From Lachnotalea sp. AF33-28 (GTDB lineage: Bacteria > Bacillota > Clostridia > Lachnospirales > Lachnospiraceae), in contig NZ_QUEE01000005.1 of the NCBI RefSeq assembly GCF_003477885.1, positions 62,001 through 126,000 on the forward strand: a DNA stretch of 64,000 nucleotides, read 5' to 3'. A program made the position numbers and the translations under genes. Below, one piece after another: positions 42,917 to 52,268 of the stretch (positions within the stretch are counted from its first letter, which is position 1; the number at the start of each line of letters is the position of its first letter). The notes under the pieces are model-generated. The model had not been told where the DNA came from, made no database searches, and saw only the letters and a list, made by a program, of their open reading frames with translations.

Positions 42917-44290
42917 ATGGATGAAAATTTTTTATTGAATACAAAACTTGCACAACGGCTTTATCATGAACACATATGCAGCCTGCCGGTCATTGATTAT
43001 CACAATCATCTTCCGGTTAAAGATATTGCGAAGAACAGAAACTTTGGTGACCTAACAGAACTCTGGATAGCAGCGGACCCATATAAACACAGGGCTATGC
43101 GTATCTGTGGGATTGATGAGGCCTTCATTACCGGCAAGGCTTCCGGCTATGATAAATTCGCAGCTTATAGTTCTGTTCTCCCGAAGCTGGCCGGCAATCC
43201 GCTGTATCATTGGTCAAATATGGAGCTGTCGCAGGTATTTGGCATAGAAGAACCCTTGTGTGCGGACAGCGGAAAGAGAATCTGGCATACGGCAAACCGG
43301 GCGCTTGAGGATGAAAGCTATTTTGCGCAGGGACTCCTGCGGCGCTTTCACATAGAATATGCGGCACCCTGCTGTACGATTCTGGAGGACCTCGGACCCT
43401 TCGGAGAAATTGACAGTCTGTATCCGTCTTTGCGCGGCGACGGTATCCTGCCGCTGACCACAGAATTCGTCAGTCAGCTCGGGCAAAACAGGGGCGGCCC
43501 AATACGGAATTGGGAGGATTTAAAAGCGGCATTTTCATCAAGGCTGGATGAGTTTCACCAGGAAGGATGCCGATTTGCTGATCACGCCCTGGATCACGGA
43601 TTTCATTATATACCGGATGACGGCCATAATGAGAGGCGGTTTCAGCAGCTTATGTCACGGGAGCCTTTGAATTTGCAGGACAGCATGGCCCTGTCCTGCG
43701 AGGTTCTAAGAATGCTTGGAAGTGAATACGCTGCCCGCGGCTGGACTATGCAGCTGCATGCGGGCGCAATGCGCTATACCAGCAGCCGTCTGCGCAGCAT
43801 GACCGGTCCAGCAGGGGGCTACGCCGGAATCGGAAACTGTGCGGCGGATGACCTTTCCGGACTGCTGAACGATCTGGAGCAAAAGGGTTCCCTCCCCAAA
43901 ACGATATTGTTTACCCTTAACCCATCCTGCAATGAAGCGCTTTCCGTGCTCAGCGGTTCTTTTGTGGAACAGGGGATGCCCGGTAAGGTACAGCAGGGCT
44001 GCGCATGGTGGTGGTGCGACCATATCAAGGGGATCCGGGATGTACTGGAAACCTTCAGCGCTTACAGTGTACTGTCCGTTTTCTATGGGATGACCACTGA
44101 TTCCAGAAGCCTGCTGTCCTTTACAAGGCATGATTATTTTCGCAGGATTCTCTGCGGATGGCTGGGGGAGAAGAGCGAGCGTATGGAAATGCCCCGGGAT
44201 TACGAGTTGTTAAGAGATATTGCGGAAGACATATGCTACCGAAATGCAAAAAGGCTGCTTGGGACAGCTTTGGAGAAAGGAAAAACCTGA
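42917..44290 (+). CDS. uxaC: Glucuronate (uronate) isomerase
   Basis: The 457-residue protein starts at 42917 (MDENFLLNTKLAQRLYHEH) with AAAGGA upstream, 10 bp after the binding-protein gene. It has the UxaC blocks LPVIDYHNHLPVKDIA (metal-binding His pair), NPLYHWSNMELSQVFGI, WTMQLHAGAMR and a late ARG/SLLSFTRHDYFRRIL block. Length is close to the usual 465-470. It converts D-glucuronate to D-fructuronate (or galacturonate to tagaturonate) in the cytoplasm. It is followed 1 bp later by the mannonate oxidoreductase gene, giving the steps in pathway order. Confidence 0.93.
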   Translation: MDENFLLNTKLAQRLYHEHICSLPVIDYHNHLPVKDIAKNRNFGDLTELWIAADPYKHRAMRICGIDEAFITGKASGYDKFAAYSSVLPKLAGNPLYHWSNMELSQVFGIEEPLCADSGKRIWHTANRALEDESYFAQGLLRRFHIEYAAPCCTILEDLGPFGEIDSLYPSLRGDGILPLTTEFVSQLGQNRGGPIRNWEDLKAAFSSRLDEFHQEGCRFADHALDHGFHYIPDDGHNERRFQQLMSREPLNLQDSMALSCEVLRMLGSEYAARGWTMQLHAGAMRYTSSRLRSMTGPAGGYAGIGNCAADDLSGLLNDLEQKGSLPKTILFTLNPSCNEALSVLSGSFVEQGMPGKVQQGCAWWWCDHIKGIRDVLETFSAYSVLSVFYGMTTDSRSLLSFTRHDYFRRILCGWLGEKSERMEMPRDYELLRDIAEDICYRNAKRLLGTALEKGKT

Positions 44291-44291
44291 G

Positions 44292-45131
44292 ATGACGGAT
44301 ACATATTATAGAGGCAGGGTTGCGGTTATCACTGGAGCAGGCGGCACGCTCTGCTCTGAAATTGCGGTGGATCTCGCACAAAAGGGAGCTAATGTGGTGC
44401 TGATCGGAAGAAGCGCCGATAAGCTTCAAAAAACGGAGTTGAAAATAAAGGCTTTTTCCGGCAGTTCTATGGTCAGACCCTGCGATGTCACGGATGAAGC
44501 CGGTATGATGGATATCGCGCAGGAAGTCTGCGCGCGTTGGGGCGCCTGCGACTTCCTGATAAACGGAGCGGGAGGCAATCAAACGGCGGCTATGACCACT
44601 GAAACCGTATATAAGAATACGGATGGAATGAAAGATGCCCGCAATCTGTTTGATCTGGATCTGGATATATTTGAAAGTGTGCTGAAGATTAATACGCTTG
44701 GCACCGTGATTCCGATCCGTGCCTTTGGCAAGCAGATGCTTGATGCGGGCAGAGGCTCCATTATCAATTTCGCTTCGATGAACAGCTATTGCCCCCTCAC
44801 CCGTGTCCCGGCATATGCAATGAGCAAAGCTGCCGTTGCAAACTTCACACAGTGGCTTGGCGCTTATTTCGGCCCCTGTAATGTTCGTGTAAATGCCATA
44901 GCGCCGGGTTTCTTTGTAAATGAACGCAGCGCACAGTATCTGGGTACGGTAGAACAGGGGCTGACGCAACGGGGAAAAAGTGTTATTGACCATACCCCCA
45001 TGGAACGTTTTGGCCTAAGCAGAGATCTGCTTGGGTGTGTCAGCTGGCTGCTCGATGAGAGAGCATCTGCCTTTGTGACGGGTATTACTGTGCCGTTGGA
45101 CGGAGGCTTTCTCGCAAGAAGCGGAGTCTGA
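44292..45131 (+). CDS. SDR-type D-mannonate oxidoreductase
   Basis: The start at 44292 (MTDTYYRGRVAVITGAGG) lies 1 bp after the uxaC stop. The 279-residue protein is a short-chain dehydrogenase with the nucleotide-binding ITGAGGTLCSEIA motif, LINGAGGN, Ser in NFASMNSY and the catalytic YAMSK pair. The NTDGMKDARNLFDLDLD insert and PGFFVNER loop are typical of the Firmicute fructuronate reductase (D-mannonate oxidoreductase) that stands in for the E. coli UxuB. It reduces D-fructuronate to D-mannonate with NAD(P)H. The position between uxaC and uxuA supports this assignment over a general sugar dehydrogenase. Confidence 0.87.
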   Translation: MTDTYYRGRVAVITGAGGTLCSEIAVDLAQKGANVVLIGRSADKLQKTELKIKAFSGSSMVRPCDVTDEAGMMDIAQEVCARWGACDFLINGAGGNQTAAMTTETVYKNTDGMKDARNLFDLDLDIFESVLKINTLGTVIPIRAFGKQMLDAGRGSIINFASMNSYCPLTRVPAYAMSKAAVANFTQWLGAYFGPCNVRVNAIAPGFFVNERSAQYLGTVEQGLTQRGKSVIDHTPMERFGLSRDLLGCVSWLLDERASAFVTGITVPLDGGFLARSGV

Positions 45132-45145
45132 AAAGAGGTGTTATT

Positions 45146-46102
45146 ATGAAACTGGGTATGATGCTGCCGGCAGTCCCTGACCGGCAGTGGGAGCTGGCGG
45201 CACAGCTCGGGATAAAATATGCCGTTACCAAGGCATCACCTGAACAAAGCGGTCTCAAAGATCCGTCCGATTACGATTCACTGAAGGCCGTATGCGACCG
45301 TTTTCAGGAAGCTGGTTTTAAATTGTATGCGCTGGAAGGCGACGAGTTTGATATGAACCGTATCAAGCTCGGCCTGCCCGGCCGTGAAGAAGATATTCAG
45401 AAATATTGCAGGATGCTTAAAAATATGGGGCAGCTTGGAATAAAACTTCTTTGCTATAATTTCATGGGTGGCATAGGATGGTTTCGAACCGACATAAATC
45501 TTCTGGAACGCGGCGGAGCGCTGACTTGCGGTTTTGACAGAAACAGCGTGGAAGAGGTTCCCCTGAAACTGACCCATGAAAAGATGTGGAACAACTATCA
45601 ATACTTTATCGAATCGGTCTTACCGGCCGCAGAGCGGGCCGGAGTAAAAATGGGGCTGCATCCGGATGATCCGCCAATACCCGAATTGATGGGCTATCCC
45701 AGGATCTTTACCTGCGCATCAGCCTTTAGGCGGGCGATGGAGCTGTCAGAGAGCCCGTCTCATGGGATAACCTTCTGTCAGGCGACCTTCCGTATGATGG
45801 GGGAGGATGTGTATGAGCTTATGCATGAATTCCGTGAGAGAATTTTCTTTCTGCACTTTAGGGATGCCCGGGGAAACGCGGAGCATTTCACCGAAACCTT
45901 TCATGACAACGGCGACACGGATATGGCGGCGCTCATGGAGGCAGCAGGACAGCATATTCCGGACTGTATCGTGCGTCCGGATCATACCCCCGCAATGGCG
46001 GGGGAAACAAATGAAAATACCGGCTATACCGTTTTGGGGAATCTGTTTGCTACAGGCTATATCAGAGGGCTGGCAGAGGGTAAAAATATCAGGCTGATTT
46101 AA
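45146..46102 (+). CDS. uxuA: Mannonate dehydratase
   Basis: The 318-residue protein has the UxuA blocks MGLHPDDPPIPELMG, HGITFCQATFRMMG, FFLHFRDARGNAEHFTETFH, NGDTDMAALM and the tail GYTVLGNLFATGYIRGL. It dehydrates D-mannonate to 2-keto-3-deoxygluconate, the third step after uxaC and the oxidoreductase. It is shorter than typical UxuA proteins (about 350-395 residues), but both ends and the metal-binding His/Cys/Asp residues are present, so it looks functional. KDG kinase and aldolase genes are not in the window and must lie elsewhere. Confidence 0.9.
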   Translation: MKLGMMLPAVPDRQWELAAQLGIKYAVTKASPEQSGLKDPSDYDSLKAVCDRFQEAGFKLYALEGDEFDMNRIKLGLPGREEDIQKYCRMLKNMGQLGIKLLCYNFMGGIGWFRTDINLLERGGALTCGFDRNSVEEVPLKLTHEKMWNNYQYFIESVLPAAERAGVKMGLHPDDPPIPELMGYPRIFTCASAFRRAMELSESPSHGITFCQATFRMMGEDVYELMHEFRERIFFLHFRDARGNAEHFTETFHDNGDTDMAALMEAAGQHIPDCIVRPDHTPAMAGETNENTGYTVLGNLFATGYIRGLAEGKNIRLI

Positions 46103-46119
46103 CATTGGGGAGGGTTTTA

Positions 46120-48018
46120 ATGAATATTAAAGATATAGTGCAGATTAACTGGTACGGTGATGAGTGCATAGGCTGCGCCTGTGAAGATTTGCAGAAGGAC
46201 TGCTATAAAGTCAGCGGTCAAAAGGCTCTTTTGAAATACCGGGGGCCTGCAAATGTCTGGACCATAACCGCGGGCTGTGCACAAGACGTTGAATATGCAG
46301 ATAAGATGCGGGGATGGGGGCTAGCCGTTCCCGAAGGCTGGGAGCGGTATCTCCTGCATATTGAAAAAGACAGAATCATTATTGCAGGCAGTGATGCCCG
46401 CGGAACTATGTGGGGGATATATCGGCTGTCTGGCCTACTGGGGATTCCGGCAGGCATTTGTTTCACACAGCTGCTTGAGGAACCCCGGCATATTCTGGAG
46501 GAGGGAGATTTTGAATCGGAACCGTTCACATATAAATTCCGCGGCTGGTTCCTAAATGATGAGGATCTGCTTACAGAGTGGCACTACGCGTATACGAGGG
46601 AGCTGGATTATCCGTTTTATCAGCATATCACGTCGCTGGAAAGCCTTGAGTATGTAGTAGAAACAGCTTTAAGGATGAATATTAACCTTATTATACCTGC
46701 TTCCTTTATGGATATAGACGATCCTCATCAGGAGGTGCTTGTGGCATACTGCGTCAAGCGCGGCCTGTATGTGAGTCAGCATCACATTGAGCCTCTGGGT
46801 GTCAGCCACTGGTATTATCAGGACTATATGAAACGGTTGGGAAGAGATACCACGTTTTCTTTCGTCACACATAAAGATAACGCGATCGCCGCCTGGACCT
46901 ATTATGCATCAAAATGGGCAAAGTATAAGGAGAATGTCATATGGCAGCTTGGCCTGCGCGGCAGGGGCGACAGGCCGGTATGGCATGATGATACCTCGGC
47001 GCATGGTCTGGAGGAATGGGGTAATGTCATATCGGAAGCCATTCAGGTACAGTACGATATTGTAAAAGATCTGTGCGGAACTGATTTCTATTCCACAAGC
47101 ACTCTCTGGATGGAGGGAGCGCTGATGTATGAAAAGGGCTATCTGCGTTTCCCGAAGAATACGACGCTTGTATTTGCCGACGTGGGGCCGACGCAGATGA
47201 TGGCGCCGGATTTCTATGAAATTCAAAGGGAATCGGGCCGCTCCTATGGGCTGTATTACCATATCTGTTACTACGGGGACGGTCCCCATCTGTGCCAGGG
47301 AACGGATCTGCGGAAAATGGCCTATAATTATGATCTGGCCATCCAAAAAGGTGATACGGAATACAGCATTTTAAATGTATCTAATGTACGGGGATTCATT
47401 CCGTCCATAGAGGCAAATGCCTGCATCACCGCCTGGGGCCAAAGGTTCGACGTAATGGCCTACTACCGGAGGATGTGCCGTGTCTACTATGGCAATGAAC
47501 AGGCATACAAAATATATCTCGGTTACTTTGACGCATTTGCCGATCTCTCTGCGGAAGAAGTGGAAAAAAGGTACAGCCGGCATTTTTCTTTAAAACATGG
47601 CAGCTATGACTTCCTTTACTGTCCGGCTACGGATGGTATTGTGAGATCCACGGCCAAAGCGGCTCTGTCAGGTGACACGGATCCTGGCTGGCTCCGGTTA
47701 TTTGAAGAGAGCATACGGAAGTTTTGCGAGGTGCTTAAGGAGGCGGAGAAGCTTGCCTGCAATACATACTTTAACGATATGATCTGGCAGATCCGGTACA
47801 TGATAGCTCTGGAATCGTGGTGCCTGTGCTGCTGCCGCTACGGGCTTAGCAAGGAGCAGAAGGAACTGGAAGAGGCGTTGAAGTATCTGGATGAAATCCT
47901 TGCCATGCAGCAAGAGGATGAAAAAGGGATTTGGAAAAACTGGTACCGCGGTGATAAAAAGATCGGGATCCGCAAGCTGATGGAGGATACCCGCTGTCTG
48001 AAGGAGGGGATTATTTGA
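46120..48018 (+). CDS. GH115-family alpha-glucuronidase-like protein
   Basis: The start at 46120 (MNIKDIVQINWYGDE) follows GGGGAGGG; the in-frame TTG at 46105 is part of that site. The 632-residue protein has GH115 signatures: DARGTMWGIYRLSGLLGIPA, YKFRGWFLNDEDLLTEW, LGLRGRGDRPVW and VFADVGPTQMM. The family removes (4-O-methyl)glucuronic acid from glucuronoxylan. There is no signal peptide, so it acts on imported aldouronic acids. It is shorter than many GH115 enzymes (about 800-1,000 residues), lacking the C-terminal sheet domain. The released glucuronate would feed uxaC just upstream. Confidence 0.85.
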   Translation: MNIKDIVQINWYGDECIGCACEDLQKDCYKVSGQKALLKYRGPANVWTITAGCAQDVEYADKMRGWGLAVPEGWERYLLHIEKDRIIIAGSDARGTMWGIYRLSGLLGIPAGICFTQLLEEPRHILEEGDFESEPFTYKFRGWFLNDEDLLTEWHYAYTRELDYPFYQHITSLESLEYVVETALRMNINLIIPASFMDIDDPHQEVLVAYCVKRGLYVSQHHIEPLGVSHWYYQDYMKRLGRDTTFSFVTHKDNAIAAWTYYASKWAKYKENVIWQLGLRGRGDRPVWHDDTSAHGLEEWGNVISEAIQVQYDIVKDLCGTDFYSTSTLWMEGALMYEKGYLRFPKNTTLVFADVGPTQMMAPDFYEIQRESGRSYGLYYHICYYGDGPHLCQGTDLRKMAYNYDLAIQKGDTEYSILNVSNVRGFIPSIEANACITAWGQRFDVMAYYRRMCRVYYGNEQAYKIYLGYFDAFADLSAEEVEKRYSRHFSLKHGSYDFLYCPATDGIVRSTAKAALSGDTDPGWLRLFEESIRKFCEVLKEAEKLACNTYFNDMIWQIRYMIALESWCLCCCRYGLSKEQKELEEALKYLDEILAMQQEDEKGIWKNWYRGDKKIGIRKLMEDTRCLKEGII

Positions 48019-48944
48019 GCCATATGAGACTGACTTGGAGAAGGGCGCAGCGTTATTGGCAGGTTTATCTTTTCCTGCTGCTTCCGATCCTCTATCTGAT
48101 ACTGTTTTGCTATTGGCCTATGACGGGACTGCAGATTGCATTTAAGAAATTTTCATTGGCTGATGGCATATGGGGCAGCCCGTTTGTGGGTCTGCGCCAG
48201 TTTGACAGATTCTTCCGCTCTTATGAATTTAGCCGTGTTTTGAAAAACACGCTGGTCATATCGGGATACGGTATATTGGCCAGTTTCCCCATCCCGATCG
48301 TTTTTGCTCTGATGCTAAACAGCATCAGGCAGGGGAAATTCAGCAAATGCGTGCAGACCATTACCTATATACCGCATTTTATATCCACAGTTGTGCTGGT
48401 GGGTATGATTCTGCAGATATTCAACAGCAGAGTGGGGCTCTACGGGGTAATTTATAATGCAGTCACCGGCAGCATACCTTCAGATTTGCTTGCCAATCCG
48501 TCCGCGTTCCCTCATCTGTATGTACTAAGCGGGATCTGGCAGAATTTTGGGTGGGATTCTATCATATATATAGCCGCACTGACCGGAATCAGCCAGGAAT
48601 TGCATGAGGCCGCCGAGCTTGACGGCGCGAGCCGTTTTAAGAGGCTGCTGCACATCGATCTGCCCGGAATACTTCCTACCATCACCATCATGCTGATACT
48701 GAATACCGGCAGAATCATGAGTGTGGGCTTTGAAAAGGTATACCTGATGCAGAATAATCTGAATCTTTCCGCCAGTGAAGTGATTTCGACCTATGTATAC
48801 AAGATCGGTATGGGCGTGGGATCCGCTGTTCCGGATTATTCCTATTCTACTGCGATCGGTTTATTTAACTCTGTGATTAACCTGATACTGATCTGCACAG
48901 TGAATGCTATAAGCAGAAAGCTGAGTGAGACCAGCCTGTGGTAA
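48015..48944 (+). CDS. LplB-type oligosaccharide ABC transporter permease
   Basis: The start is TTG at 48015, overlapping the GH115 stop (TTGA): GGAGG at 48003-48007 is ideally spaced for it and too far from the ATG at 48024. The 309-residue protein has six membrane helices beginning VYLFLLLPILYLILFCYWPM and the EAA loop EAAELDGASRFKRLLHIDLP. It pairs with the LplC-type permease 9 bp downstream and probably with the binding protein 41176. No ATPase gene is present. Confidence 0.92.
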   Translation: MSHMRLTWRRAQRYWQVYLFLLLPILYLILFCYWPMTGLQIAFKKFSLADGIWGSPFVGLRQFDRFFRSYEFSRVLKNTLVISGYGILASFPIPIVFALMLNSIRQGKFSKCVQTITYIPHFISTVVLVGMILQIFNSRVGLYGVIYNAVTGSIPSDLLANPSAFPHLYVLSGIWQNFGWDSIIYIAALTGISQELHEAAELDGASRFKRLLHIDLPGILPTITIMLILNTGRIMSVGFEKVYLMQNNLNLSASEVISTYVYKIGMGVGSAVPDYSYSTAIGLFNSVINLILICTVNAISRKLSETSLW

Positions 48945-48953
48945 GGAGGATAT

Positions 48954-49823
48954 ATGAACAGAAACAAACTCTTTTACAGTATCGTATATACCGTGCTCAT
49001 CCTGCTGCTGATTGTGGTGCTGTATCCACTGATCTATATTGTATCCGCTTCTTTTTCATCCCCCAATGCGGTCTCAACAGGAAAAGTCATTCTGTTCCCG
49101 GTGGACTTTTCTCTGGAGGGATATAAAGAAGTGATGAAGTATTCGGATGTTTGGATCGGGTATCGCAATACCATATTATATACGGTTGCAGGAACCGTGT
49201 TAAATGTAGTACTCACCATGCTGACTGGGTTTGGACTGTCCAGAAAGGGTCTGCCCGGCCGTAAGTTTATTACATTCCTATTTACCTTTACTATGCTGTT
49301 TTCCGGAGGGCTGGTGCCAACTTATCTGGTGATGAACCGCCTGAATCTGATTAATACGCCTTTCGCCATGATCTTTCCGGGAGCTATTAACATAACCAAC
49401 ATGATTATTGCCAGGACCTTTATCTCTTCCATTCCGGACGATCTGGAGGAGGCCGCAATGATAGACGGCTGCTCCCATGCAAGATATTTCTTTGAAATGG
49501 TGGTTCCTTTATCCAAGGCCATCATCGCCGTGCTTATGCTGTATTATGCGGTTGGCCATTGGAACGCATACTTCAACGCGCTGATCTATCTAAGCAACAG
49601 AGCGTTATACCCACTGCAGCTGTTTCTGCGGGAGATACTTGTCCTGAATACGGCGGGCGCCGACACAATTATGGATCCGGAGCTGGAAGAAAAAATGAGG
49701 GGTATGGCCGAACTGCTGAAATATGCTTTGATCGTAGTCTCAACAGCTCCTATTTTGTGTGCCTACCCATTTGCCCAGAAGTATTTTACCAAAGGCGTTA
49801 TGGTAGGATCACTCAAAGGCTGA
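48954..49823 (+). CDS. LplC-type oligosaccharide ABC transporter permease
   Basis: The 289-residue protein has six membrane helices starting at IVYTVLILLLIVVLYPLIYI, the typical FSGGLVPTYLVMNRLNLINT block, the EAA loop EAAMIDGCSHARYFFEMVVP and the tail YFTKGVMVGSLKG found in nearly all LplC/YtcP permeases. AAGGAGG precedes the start. It completes the importer with the LplB-type partner. The substrate is inferred as an aldouronic or xylo-oligosaccharide because uxaC, GH115 and GH39 are in the same operon. Confidence 0.93.
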   Translation: MNRNKLFYSIVYTVLILLLIVVLYPLIYIVSASFSSPNAVSTGKVILFPVDFSLEGYKEVMKYSDVWIGYRNTILYTVAGTVLNVVLTMLTGFGLSRKGLPGRKFITFLFTFTMLFSGGLVPTYLVMNRLNLINTPFAMIFPGAINITNMIIARTFISSIPDDLEEAAMIDGCSHARYFFEMVVPLSKAIIAVLMLYYAVGHWNAYFNALIYLSNRALYPLQLFLREILVLNTAGADTIMDPELEEKMRGMAELLKYALIVVSTAPILCAYPFAQKYFTKGVMVGSLKG

Positions 49824-49859
49824 AGCCAAAAACAGTTTGAAAGGAGGCGTTGGATTAAC

Positions 49860-50762
49860 ATGAAATTCAATGACCGGGAGGAAATTATATCGCTGACTCC
49901 GTTATGGCGGGGTGAACGTTTCGCAGACGGCAGGCCTAAAGTCGCCGCAAGTTATTTGGAAGCGCTTAGGAATATGACGCTGGAAGAAGTGTGGAAGCCC
50001 ATTTATGTGAAAGGATACGAAAATCAATTTGAAGGGGATCTATACACCCTTCATGACGACGGGCGGAAATTGGTCGGACGGGCGGTTACATGCAGCTTTT
50101 GCCCTGCCAGGCCGGATCTGCATATGGCGGCTTTTGAGCAGGGAGCCAAGGAGCACAGAAAAGGAAACTATAATCAATGGGTGATCGATAGTCTGGAGGA
50201 GGGGGATGTCGTGGTCGCCGACCTGTATGATAAGGTGTATAAAGGAACTTTTCTGGGAGGAAATCTGACCACAGCCATCGCCGCAAAAACCAAAAACGGA
50301 GGAGGAGTCATTTGGGGAGGCATACGGGATGTGGAGCAGATGAGGGAAGCTGCGTCTGTACAGGTATACTACCGGGGGATCGATCCCACGCCTATCCGAG
50401 AAGTGGTTATGACCGGATTCAATACAGTAACACGGATCGGTAAGGCCGTATGCCTGCCGGGTGATATTGTATTCGGAGCCGGGGGAGGCGTCTTATTCAT
50501 TCCCAGCCATTTGGTGGCAGAGGTGGTGGAAGGGGCGGCCAAGACTCATATTAAGGACATTTTCGGTTTTGAAATGATTTCAAAGAACCTGTTTACAACG
50601 GCACAGATTGACAAAAATGTCTGGACGGAGGATATGCTTGATAAGCTGATCCGATTTATAGGAGAGGATGAACGTGGATTACCTTACCGCAGCCTGGACT
50701 GGTCGGCAGAGTATTATGCCGCCCTCCATGGCGATTCCTCCGATACCCAGACAGCCCTTTAA
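49860..50762 (+). CDS. RraA-like family protein
   Basis: The 300-residue protein carries the RraA/HMG-aldolase fold signature GDVVVADLYDKVYKGTFLGG followed by NLTTAIAAKTKNGGGVIWGG and IRDVEQM, where Gly-rich loops, Arg and Asp bind a metal and a keto acid. Proteins of this family include 4-hydroxy-4-methyl-2-oxoglutarate aldolases and RNase E inhibitors; Firmicutes versions near sugar-acid genes are mostly uncharacterised. It is longer than RraA (about 160 residues), with extra N-terminal (about 70) and C-terminal (about 60) regions. In this operon a retro-aldol or decarboxylation step on a keto sugar acid is possible but not shown. AAGGAGG is upstream. Confidence 0.78.
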   Translation: MKFNDREEIISLTPLWRGERFADGRPKVAASYLEALRNMTLEEVWKPIYVKGYENQFEGDLYTLHDDGRKLVGRAVTCSFCPARPDLHMAAFEQGAKEHRKGNYNQWVIDSLEEGDVVVADLYDKVYKGTFLGGNLTTAIAAKTKNGGGVIWGGIRDVEQMREAASVQVYYRGIDPTPIREVVMTGFNTVTRIGKAVCLPGDIVFGAGGGVLFIPSHLVAEVVEGAAKTHIKDIFGFEMISKNLFTTAQIDKNVWTEDMLDKLIRFIGEDERGLPYRSLDWSAEYYAALHGDSSDTQTAL

Positions 50763-50780
50763 GAAAGGAAAAATAATATT

Positions 50781-52262
50781 ATGGAATTACAAATCAATAC
50801 CTCAGAACGGACCCGGACGATTCATAACTTCTGGAATCACATACATTTTCACCCTACGGATGCCATTGAAGACGATTGGGGTCAGCGCATTCTGAACCGC
50901 ATACATGAAGACGGCATAGCCGGAACCGTACGCATGTACACCATGTTGGAGGATGTTGTAACCATTGCAGCGGATGGCACTCTGCAGTACGATTTTACTG
51001 AAAACGATATCCGCATGGATTATATGGTCGGCAAGGGCTTTAACCTCCTTCTTTCCTATAATTATATTCCCGCCTGTATCGCGAGTGATCCAAATGAAAC
51101 CAGCAGCCAGAGCAAAAACACCACCCGATATAAAGGGAAACTTATTATCACATCACCGCCGAAGGACTATGCCTTATGGGAGGAAATATGCCGGGTTTAT
51201 ACGGATCACATTGTTAAGCGTTACGGTTTGCCGTGCGTATCCAAATGGTATCTGCAGTGCTATAACGAACCGGATATCCCTCCGTACTGGATGAAGAACG
51301 AACCGGATATGCAGAAACGGGCCGCTGAATACTGCAGATTATATGATGCTTTTGAACGAGGAATCCGGTCAGTCAGTGAAGACCTCTGTATCGGCGGACC
51401 GACCCTCGCAGGACATTTGGATTTTTTTGAATATTTCCTAAGGCATATCCGCGATAACAAAAGACAGTTGAATTTTATCTGTTTCCATACCTATGGTACG
51501 AGTCCGTCCATGATAAACAGCAAAGAACTGCCAATCAATGCGGCTAATTCGGTAGACAGAATCATGAAATGCAGCTCTCTGGCAAGACAGTACGGATTTG
51601 GGGACTGTCCGCTTATCATTGACGAATGGGGAGCCAGTTCCTGCGGTTTCTTTAATATGGAGGAATGCCCTGAACTTATTTTCCGTGAAAACGAGGTCTA
51701 TTCAGCTTATTTTATAAAAATGATTACTCTTTACGAAAAACTGCAGCTCCCTATTGATAAGCTGATGATCTGTCTGTCCGGACAGCATGAAATGAAAACA
51801 GACTTCTCAGGTTTCCGTGGCTTTTTTACTTTGAACTTTTACCCTAAACCGATTTACAATGCATATGTTCTTGCGGCAAAACTTGGATCACAGAAGCTCG
51901 CATATACGGCTGCAGAAAACGATAATCTCTCAGTGCTGCCCGCAATATCGGAAGACGGCCGAATCACCGTGCTGTTATCCTATTCGTCAGCAGACTTTAG
52001 CGAAGAACTGCCGGATCTGCCTCTGGATATACAGTTCACAGGAATTTCCTCTCTCCGAGAGGCGAAGCTGTGGCGTATCGACCGTGAGCATGCAAATGCA
52101 TACAGAGCTTATGAACGCCTCGGCGCACCCAATCAGCCCACAGCAAAACAGATTTGTGACATCACTGATACGGGGACTCTGACCGCAGAATCCTGCAGTT
52201 TTAAAGAATCCCTGCACTTAATTATGCAAAATAATTCAGTGGCTTTAGTGGAAATTTGCTAA
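50781..52262 (+). CDS. GH39 beta-xylosidase-family glycosidase
   Basis: The 493-residue protein has the GH39 acid/base motif YLQCYNEPDIPPYW (E163) and the nucleophile motif CPLIIDEWGASSCGFF (E282), in a TIM barrel followed by a C-terminal beta-sandwich (about residue 390 on). There is no signal peptide, so the enzyme acts on imported xylosides. It is the last gene of the glucuronoxylan operon, where removing xylose from aldouronic acid cores makes sense. AAGAAAGGA precedes the start. Only 6 bp separate its stop from the convergent oxidoreductase gene, and no terminator is visible there. Confidence 0.88.
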   Translation: MELQINTSERTRTIHNFWNHIHFHPTDAIEDDWGQRILNRIHEDGIAGTVRMYTMLEDVVTIAADGTLQYDFTENDIRMDYMVGKGFNLLLSYNYIPACIASDPNETSSQSKNTTRYKGKLIITSPPKDYALWEEICRVYTDHIVKRYGLPCVSKWYLQCYNEPDIPPYWMKNEPDMQKRAAEYCRLYDAFERGIRSVSEDLCIGGPTLAGHLDFFEYFLRHIRDNKRQLNFICFHTYGTSPSMINSKELPINAANSVDRIMKCSSLARQYGFGDCPLIIDEWGASSCGFFNMEECPELIFRENEVYSAYFIKMITLYEKLQLPIDKLMICLSGQHEMKTDFSGFRGFFTLNFYPKPIYNAYVLAAKLGSQKLAYTAAENDNLSVLPAISEDGRITVLLSYSSADFSEELPDLPLDIQFTGISSLREAKLWRIDREHANAYRAYERLGAPNQPTAKQICDITDTGTLTAESCSFKESLHLIMQNNSVALVEIC

Positions 52263-52268
52263 ACTTGT

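Noticed and set aside
44121..44993. 290-residue frame antisense to uxaC and the mannonate oxidoreductase
   Set aside because: It spans the junction of two well-supported genes on the other strand and resembles no protein family.
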